From positions 1,610,964-1,674,963 of the forward strand of contig ONZQ02000006.1 of the NCBI GenBank assembly GCA_900312665.1: a stretch of 64,000 nucleotides of DNA, in the 5' to 3' direction. Origin of the DNA: Cephalotrichum gorgonifer. Its lineage: Eukaryota; Ascomycota; Sordariomycetes; Microascales; Microascaceae. The translations under genes were made by a program, and so were the position numbers. This document shows, one piece after another, positions 56,858 through 64,000 of this stretch. Positions within the stretch are counted from its first letter, which is position 1. Each line of letters begins with the position of its first letter. The notes under the pieces were generated by a model. The model was given only the letters and a program-made list of their open reading frames with translations, ran no database searches and had not been told where the DNA came from.

Positions 56858-57112
56858 CCGAGACCCATTGTTACATAGCCAAATATCAATAGTGTCCCTG
56901 GATATAATCTGCTCCCTAACACTCTTCTACGAATGGGCTTCCCAGTCCCACTTGTAATGCCGACACTTATTCTCATGGGTTTCCTTTACTGCGACGCTGG
57001 TGCACTTTATAACTGATATTATATCTTGGGGCGCCTTCTGGCGTTTCGTAGGGTTCCGTATTCATGTCGAGGTCTTGTTTTCCGTTTCCGGGTCCGCATC
57101 TTCTCGATGCTA

Positions 57113-57577
57113 TCATTCAGCAGTGGGGATATCACAAGCTCTCACTGGCATAGAGATAGCCACTGTGGATACGAGAGGCAAAGTCTGCAAAGGGGTATCG
57201 AACTGGCCGTCGATGGTAACGTTGCGGTTGGCCATTGCTGCGTCAGGTTGGAAGAATTGATGCGTAGACTTACGAGGACGCATTGTTGTAGGTAGGACGG
57301 CGAGCGGGTGTAATGGGAGCTGAGGATGAAACGAAGATACAAGGAGGAAGAGCTTGTAGACCCTGCGCTCGATGTCGATCTGCTCCTTGCCGTTCGGCGG
57401 AGGGACGGGCCTCTTGATTACGATAGTGTCGGATGCCCGGACTACCGTTCCAGAGGCGCCGAGGCCAATGAGTTCCAGCCTGCTGATGCCCAAGTCCGGG
57501 TGAAGAGAATGGGCTGATATTCCGGTGACTGGGATAGGGACATCATGGTGGGCAATGAATGGGCTATTGAAGGGCAA
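57113..57577 (-). pseudogene. Protein kinase N-lobe fragment
   Basis: Minus-strand frame starting SPFIAHHDVPIPVTGISAHS, then LELIGLGASGTVVRASDTIV (glycine-rich loop) and IKRPVP (Lys of the VAIK-like position), then EQIDIERRVYKLF. After that the sequence loses similarity and no catalytic loop follows, so the gene is truncated. Same broad kinase-like class as the two other relics in this window. Confidence 0.6.
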
Positions 57578-58049
57578 ATTGGTTCGTTGGTCCCGGAGAA
57601 CCGCAGGAGCGGGAGAGAGAACTCGAATGAGGTCAGCTCAGACTGGGCTCGAGGTAACTAATTGCGGCTTAGATTATGTAGCCAAGGTCCTGGGCTTAGA
57701 TGGAAAAAGAAGGGAACGTTCGCTTCCAGGAGGTCAAAAAGCATCGTCGCGAGGCGTAGCAGTGTGGCCGCCCAGGGTCGGCCAGGTCCTCATCGGATGC
57801 GGCTGGCACCACGTGTGATAGGAAACGCCGTCCCTGTTCAATGTTGTGCAAGACGCGGATTGCCCGTATGGGGTGGCAGGAAGTGCTAAAGAGATTCAAG
57901 TGAGCTACATCATTGGCGAAGGCGTGAAACGGGAGGCTAGCTTGGGGATGAGGTTTTCTATCTACGAAACTCCGAGCGCTGGGCTGAGTAGAGTAAGGAG
58001 TGGCGATGGCGAGATCCTATTCATTCTCTTCACTACCACCTCTTCTCGA
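57578..58049. other. Intergenic
   Basis: No supported gene; lies between the kinase fragment and the LINE relic. Confidence 0.4.
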
Positions 58050-59110
58050 AAATCTCCCGCGGAAAGACACAGACATCACCCCAATCCGATTCACAGACAA
58101 CATGAATCTCCTCGCCCTAGGTCACACGACAGCAGAGGCATACTGAGCCGTAGATAGAGCATGGAGGACGGTAAGGGCGTAGGCCCAAGTATGTAGAATG
58201 ACCTTCTCTGCCTCGAAATGCAAGTGTTCCTACATTTATTCTGGAAGCATACTAGACCTCTGTGCCCTATCAATCTGGACAACACAGCCCTCCAGCCTCC
58301 AGCCTCTATTAAGTTCCTAGGCATATGACTTGAACGCAAGCTCCTCTTTGCCAGCTATACGAAGTAGTCATGTAGAAGCTCAAGAAATAATCTTATACCC
58401 TCACCCCACTCTTACCCAAAATATGGGGCTGGATGATTCCCTAGGCCTGTATGATATACATCATGGTAATCTGAAACACCACAGCATACAGCGCTGCCGC
58501 CTTCCACAAGCCTACACCACCCGATGCGCTGGCACCCTGAAGCCCAGCCTTGCGACTTGAAGAGACCCAACCCAAGTATGTGCATCTCATCGTAGGCGCC
58601 TACAAGAGCACCCGCAGCCACATCCAGCTGACAGAAGCTTGCATCCCTCCCACTGAACCTATACTTCAACCAATGGACAGCATCATTCATTTCCCGCACT
58701 GAATACAGAGAGAAGATGGGAGATGTGTGCAACTGTATCCTCCAAGCCACCAAACATGGTAATGCCCGGTGGAAACGCACCCATATCCAGGATCCTACGA
58801 CAACCTTTGGGAATATTCTCACAGGCTGTACCCAAGAGACAACCCTTAAACGGTGGGAACAGAGATGGGAACGTACCACTGCGCGGTCCTAAGATATGAT
58901 GGCCAGCTTGATCCCAGATGGACTGGGAAAGAAGTACACAAATGACATCAGGGTCTCACAAAGGCAGAGAGCGGTCTACTAACCCAAACCCAGACTGGGT
59001 ATGCTTGACTGAATTGGTATCTTTCTTGGAGGCAAGTTGCAGGGTATTAGAGTGGTGTGTGTGTGTGCATATACCCATAAAGAAGTGGTTAGGTTGGGTT
59101 AATAGAGGGC
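58050..59110 (+). mobile_element. Tad-like LINE retrotransposon relic
   Basis: A degraded reverse-transcriptase C-terminal region on the plus strand. Recognisable text includes IRFTDNMNLLALGHTTAEAY (the YADD-containing region with the Asp pair altered), AWRTV, MTFSASKCKCS and, further on, LNLYFNQW and SKPPNMVMPGGNAPISRILR-type segments in shifted frames. Many stops (TGA, TAG, TAA) and frameshifts interrupt it, as in RIP-mutated Tad elements of ascomycetes. No 5' part or poly-A tail delimited, so the ends are approximate. Confidence 0.6.
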
Positions 59111-61039
59111 CCTGCTAAGTACTAGAAGAGAGATTGTTTTGGTAATATATTCGTCAATTCTCTATGGAAATAATATTTGAGCGCCTTGCATTAGACTGCC
59201 CGAATATTAATCCCCCTAAAGCTTAGCGAGACGTGTGTTTAAGAAGCTTGAGCGATGGGAGGAACCATTAACGTTCGAAAAAAAAACCACCACCCACCAC
59301 CGCCCCGAGACGACTCCAAGAAAGCCTCCAAGGCCCCTGAGCAAAGCCCTGGCTTCGACAGCTAATTCGGAGCGGCATATCTCGGGATTGGAGGCTCGCC
59401 GGTAAGCCAGCTGATGTCGCCCTAAATGACAACCCAACCGGCCACCCCCCTAGGAGCTCAAACCCACTAACTGAGCTTGTATTACTAGGGCCAGAGCCTA
59501 GACCTGGAATCGAGGAAACTGGACTTTGTCGGGAAACGGAGGCAAGTTTTAGATCGGTCCCACTCATGTGTTGTGAGTATACTAAGTTACATGACACCGG
59601 TAGTTGATAGTCTGTCATGAGAGTACACAAGGTGTGCCTAGAACAAGGTAGATCTTGCAGCTCAAGAATCGAGATCACTTAGCAAAGACCTAGTTTAGTC
59701 TTGCAAAATTCTTCTATACAACTTGTCGTAGTTATCCTCTATAAACTCGTCTGTCTAAAAATGGGAACTAAGTCGCTGAGACCCTGGTAGGCTTTAGGCC
59801 TATATGGGGAGGGGGCAGAATCTGTCCTCAATCGCCTGGTTCCCACTGCTTTCTGGGAGGTAAAACAATGAAAAACAAAACAAAGTGCTGGACCCAGCTC
59901 ATTCTGGAATTGGATCTGATCCAGTACGTCTATCTAACCTTTGAAGCCGTCCCACGCCTGAGAGACAGACTTGCTCCGGTCAAGTGGGGCCGTCAATCGG
60001 TACTTCAACCGGAATCTCCACCCTGGCCGGCTACTTGACATGCCCAGAGCGGCATCAGCCCCCATCCCGCGATCCGCCAAAATGCCGGGTAAACTCCCCT
60101 CTCAGCACATGACTGTCTTCACCCATCCGCACATCTTCCCACAACCATTGCAGAATGGCATCTTCAATTCTTTTTTTTTTCCACTTCTTGACTCGACATG
60201 GGGGTTACTGGGCTAGTTCATCTCCTCATTGGTGCCTGCTTCGCCACATTCGCCGCGCGCCTTTCGTGTGGTCGGGCCAAGGCGAGTGGGCGAATCCCCC
60301 AGCCACCGACAGATCAGTGTGGCGGAGTATTACCAGGCTGCGTCCCGGCGAGTTCGGCATTCCAGGTCGTGACAGAATATTGGGGGCCTGTTTCTTGATA
60401 AGGCGACTTGTTCGGAATTGGGTGTCATCTGGGCAGAACTCGAACTAAGATCGCGGGTACCCTTTGGTATGCGGGAAAAGGGCTTGGTGCCGTACATCCC
60501 ATCCTAAAACGACAAACACGCCTCCAAAACCACAAATGCCCGTTTTGGGGATCCAACGCGCTCACACCATCCAACACGTAGCTTCTAATCCGTCTCTCCA
60601 CCAAAAGATATAACCTGTCATAGCCGCCGCCAAGACGGCTCGACACCGACTACCTTTTTCTATGTCAATCATTGGTCTGAGGCCTCGCAAGAGGGTCGCT
60701 GTTCAGCTGCCGCCCATCTAGGACTCCATGTCTCAGGCTTGCTGACGCGCTGCTTAAGTGGGAGACCACTACTGAGTTGGTGGGCGGCGGCTCGCCTCGA
60801 ACCTCAATTGGTTTGTACATATGTTGTGTTACACACCACAGCATCACCGACCATGCCGTCCGCTCTGATTGGAGACGGCATTATTGCAACCTGCCTGTGC
60901 TTTCGAGGACTTATTTACGTGAGGAACACCCAGCTACTCTTGGATTCCGGCCCAACGCCCTGCATCACCCCATAGCGGATATATCTTTTCAGTCTTTGAC
61001 GAGCGGTACACGGCACCCCATCGACTTCGCAGCTAAACC
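59111..61039. other. Non-coding region upstream of the patatin receptor gene
   Basis: About 1.9 kb with no intact gene. Contains an A tract near 59279 and a T tract near 60171-60180, then a short hydrophobic open frame at 60198 resembling the leader of the membrane/ankyrin family, and the promoter of the gene at 61040. Confidence 0.5.
60198..60398 (+). pseudogene. Possible leader fragment of the membrane/ankyrin family
   Basis: ATG at 60198 followed by LVHLLIGACFATFAARLS, close to LGRLLIGACLATCVAAGAG of the relic at 23159, but the NNL-DLAPLLALFG block does not follow. Sixty-six codons only. Could be a chance hydrophobic frame. Confidence 0.3.
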
Positions 61040-64000
61040 ATGGACCGGCCACAGACCGGGCAGGAGATCAATGATGGCGCCAACCCCGTCGACACGACAG
61101 GTCTCTGCCTGTTATCGCTAGATGGCGGCGGCGTCCGCGGACTGTCCACGCTGCATGTCTTGAAGGTCATCATGGATCAACTTAACTACGAGCGCAAACA
61201 GAGCGGTCTTGGACCCGTCAAGCCGTGCGACATTTTTGATCTGATTGGCGGTACCAGCACCGGAGGGTATGTAGGGCACATTATCTTTACCGGTGATATA
61301 ACTGACTAACTGGACAGGCTGATTGCGATCATGCTCGGACGGTTGGAGATGGACGTGGATGAATGCATCGCAGTATATAACGAGCTTTCTTCCGGAGTCT
61401 TCGCGAAGCCACAACGTAGATATCGCGTCGACTTACGCGCCAGCATAGCACCCAAGTTCGACTCGGCCAAGCTAAGAGATGCTATACTTAAGATCATCAC
61501 TAGTCAGGGCCTGTCGCCGGAAGCTCCGTTCGACGACGGCCAGGACCGCGGCTGCAAGACGTTCGTATATACCCTATCTCTCTCGTGTTCTATACTAATG
61601 TCATTCTAGTTTCGTGTGCGCTGCCTCGAAAGACCTATACGGTATTCACCGATTAAGAAGTTACAGCTACCGCGGGAAGACCTTTTTACCTTCTACAATC
61701 TGCGAGGCTGCGTTAGCAACATCGGCCGCTAGCGGATTCTTCAACCCTGTCAAAATTGGTGCCCGCCGATTTGTCGATGGAGCGCTAGGAGCAAATAACC
61801 CGGTCGAGCAAGTGGAGGGTGAGGCGTCAGACATCTGGTGCCACGAGAGCGGCGACTTGAAGCCGCTGGTTAAGTGTTTTCTTTCCATTGGGACTGGAAA
61901 TCCCGGCAAGATGCCCATCGAGGATCGGGTCAACAAATTCATCTCGAAGACCCTGGTTGGTATCGCGACCGAAACCGAGAAGACGGCGGCGCTATTTATC
62001 AAGAGGTGGAGACAGCATTATGACGACGGACAGTTCTTCCGCTTCAATGTCGAGCAGGGGCTCCAGAATGTTGGGCTTGCGGAGCACGACAAGCAAGGGG
62101 TTATCGAGGCGGCGACAGAGCAGTACATGGCCGATATAGTGCAGGAGTCGCGTGTGCGGGAATGTGTGCAGAATCTTAAGCAGAAGCAGGGTGTGTCCGC
62201 TGTTGAATTCGCCTGACTGCTGTAGTAGCTAACAACGACATTGCAGACCGGCCTGGAGTAGGTTTTGTACATGTTGTGGAAGTAGGTCAATCCATTGCCT
62301 TGTCTCTCTAGCTTTGTCTTACAATTGATAGAAGTTTCATACTCTCACTGTCTTTCGCCAACATGGTAAGTAACTAGAAGTAGCCCCTACCTAGAGAGAG
62401 CGTGTACCTTGGCTAATGGCTCGCAAGCTGCACGATCGCATCCGCAACACTTCATTCCGTTCTCGAAAAACCGCCGATTTGTCGGTCGGACGGAAGTCCT
62501 CCCACTCATCGAAGAGAAACTATTTGTTGATGATGGGCCTCAGCGAGTCGCGATCGTCGGGCTCGGGGGGGTTGGCAAAACTCAAGTCGCATTGCAGATT
62601 GCGTACTGGACGAAAGAAAATAAAGAAGATTGGTCTGTCTTCTGGCTGCCCGCGCTGAGCATGGCAGCTTTCGAGCAGTCGTGTGCGGAGCTGGCTGAGA
62701 AGCTCAACATCCGAGCAGCCGAAGAAGGTGCTAAAGACTCTGTGCTGCGGTATCTTAGCTCTGAACAGTCTAGCCGATGGCTTCTTATCATCGACAATAC
62801 CGACGACATGGACATGCTATTCGGGAGCGAGGGATCTGTTGGCATCTATGACTATCTACCGGAAAATAACGATAACGGCCGGATCCTCTTTACCACGCGG
62901 TCAAGAGATGTGGCCATGGCAGCTGCAGATGACGCCGTGGTTGAGATGGAGGAGATGAGCCCTGAGGAGGCCCTCATGTTCTGGGAAAAGATAGGACCGG
63001 GAAACTCGGCCGACAAGGCGACCGTGGCAGAGCTCTTGCACGAACTCACGTACCTCCCGCTGGCCATCTCCCAGGCGGCCGCATACCTAAAGAGGAATCG
63101 CATCCCAATCTCAAAGTATCTTTCGCTCCTGCGGGCAACTGAGGACGACATCGTCGGCCTGATGAGTCACGAGTTCCGCGACCCGACGCGATACAAGGAG
63201 TCTAAGCATGCAGTAGCGACGACGTGGCTCGTATCATTTGAGCAGATCCTCAAGACAGATAGGGCTGCGGCAGACATATTATCATTCCTTTCGCAGATCG
63301 AGCCTAGGGCTGTTCCTCAGTTTATCCTACCAAAACCCGGGACGGAAGAGGCACTCACACATGCTATCGGGACGTTGAGCGGGTATGCATTTATTGAGAA
63401 ACGTGATGGCGAAGACATATATGATATGCACCGGTTGGTGCACTTGGCCGCGGGGGTCTGGTATCGGAAGGAGAAAGCCGCCGCGAACTCAAGAAAGGCC
63501 GCAATTGCGCAGTTAGAGGGGGTATTCCCAACGAACGACTGGGAGAACAGGGAACAGTGGAGGCTATGCATGCCACATGCGCTCAGGGCACTGCGGTCGA
63601 ATGGGAAGGCTACAGAGTGGGATGGGGACGGGTGCGGGTTGGGATTCTGGGCTGGCAGGTGTTTACAAGAGGATGGCCGAATTGGAGAGGCGGTCGAGCT
63701 GCTAGAGCATGTGGTGGCAGTTCGGGAGCAGACACTCTCAGAATCACACCCTTCCCGACTGGCATCACAGCATGAGCTTGCAGGAGCATACCAGGCCAAT
63801 GGCCAGGTGAAGGAGGCAGTAACGCTGCTAGAGCATGTGATAGCAGTTCGGGAGCAGACACTCTCAGAATCACACCCTGACCGACTGGCATCACAGCATA
63901 CGCTTGCAGGAGCATACCGGGCCAATGGCCAGGTGAAGGAGGCAGTCAAGCTGCTAGAGCATGTGGTGGCAGTTCAGGCGGAGACACTCTCAGAATCACA
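61040..64000 (+). CDS. Patatin/NB-ARC/TPR NOD-like receptor (partial at right edge)
   Basis: Exons 61040-61266, 61318-61560, 61610-62190, a small exon 62247-62257, 62332-62365, and 62428 to beyond 64000; all phases agree. The two tiny linker exons are supported by CTAAC-like branch sites but remain tentative. The patatin-like phospholipase has the oxyanion loop DGGGVRGLS, nucleophile motif GTSTGG (split by intron 1) and catalytic Asp in FVDGALGANNP, so the dyad is intact and lipid acyl-hydrolase activity is expected. NB-ARC: GLGGVGKT, WLLIIDNTDD, ILFTTRSRD, YLPLAISQAAAYL and MHRLVHL. TPR units of 42 residues follow (LLEHVVAVREQTLSE) and run off the window. This is the fungal PNT receptor architecture linked to incompatibility-type cell death. 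The frame is open to the edge. Confidence 0.9.
63700..64000 (+). repeat. 126-bp coding repeats (TPR units)
   Basis: The CTGCTAGAGCATGTG block recurs at 63700, 63826 and 63952, 126 bp apart. Units are nearly identical at the nucleotide level and continue past the window end. Confidence 0.9.

Noticed and set aside
56158..56976. Antisense open frame over the 96-bp repeats
   Set aside because: Ser/Thr/Pro-rich mirror of the coding repeats; the sense frame has the helical ankyrin-like pattern.
59216..59678. Minus-strand open frames with Gly/Ser-rich text
   Set aside because: No motif or splice support; possibly part of a degenerate repeat but nothing firm.
1..64000. CRISPR arrays, rRNA genes, intact tRNA genes
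   Set aside because: Short direct repeats found are coding or minisatellite units without spacers; no rRNA-like sequence or complete tRNA cloverleaf seen by eye.

Overview
The window reads as a filamentous ascomycete chromosome (Pezizomycotina, most likely a Sordariomycete; species not determined). The basis is short GT-AG introns of about 44-148 bp with CTAAC-like branch points, long pyrimidine-rich leaders, and fungal-specific families: NOD-like receptors (NLRs), Zn(II)2Cys6 domains, DUF7580-type proteins and CorA-like proteins. There is no sign of bacterial operons, CRISPR or IS elements.

Layout. Positions 1-2756 (minus) hold an NB-ARC/TPR receptor-like gene. It starts with a tiny Gly/Asn-rich exon, carries two internal stops, and is cut by a 782-bp run of N inside its repeat array. 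Positions 3.8-10.7 kb are an ordinary conserved block: RNA polymerase III subunit RPC34, the Hsp70/Hsp90 co-chaperone STI1, and an MTC1-like gene. After about 2.7 kb of non-coding DNA comes a 1404-residue low-complexity nuclear-type protein of unknown function (13.4-17.7 kb).

From about 18 kb to the end the character changes to an accessory, allorecognition/immunity-like island. In order it holds: a kinase-like pseudogene; a secreted cysteine-containing protein; a decayed paralogue of a membrane/ankyrin protein with a 96-bp minisatellite; a second kinase-like relic; a NACHT-WD40 receptor with a one-base frameshift; a broken gene with the layout of a helical pore-forming protein; an unknown 278-aa protein; a GC-rich island of ACAGTGGG iterations; an intronless von Willebrand A protein; a CorA-like membrane protein; a C2H2-like/PHD/double Zn(II)2Cys6 protein divergent from a DUF7580-like gene; a 1574-residue membrane/ankyrin protein ending in 96-bp coding repeats; a kinase N-lobe fragment; a Tad-like LINE relic; and a patatin/NB-ARC/TPR receptor running off the right edge.

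How they may fit together (inference): three STAND receptors (NB-ARC/TPR, NACHT/WD40, patatin/NB-ARC/TPR) with nearly identical 42-residue repeat units lie among candidate effectors (patatin domain, pore-forming-like protein, kinase-like proteins) and uncharacterised membrane/ankyrin proteins. Most interruptions of coding frames that are base changes are C:G to T:A, mostly in CpA context, as expected of light repeat-induced point mutation (RIP). Others are one- or two-base frameshifts, which could be decay or assembly error. The most novel-looking item is the membrane/ankyrin family, whose N-terminal module occurs at 52.1 kb (intact) and 23.2 kb (decayed).
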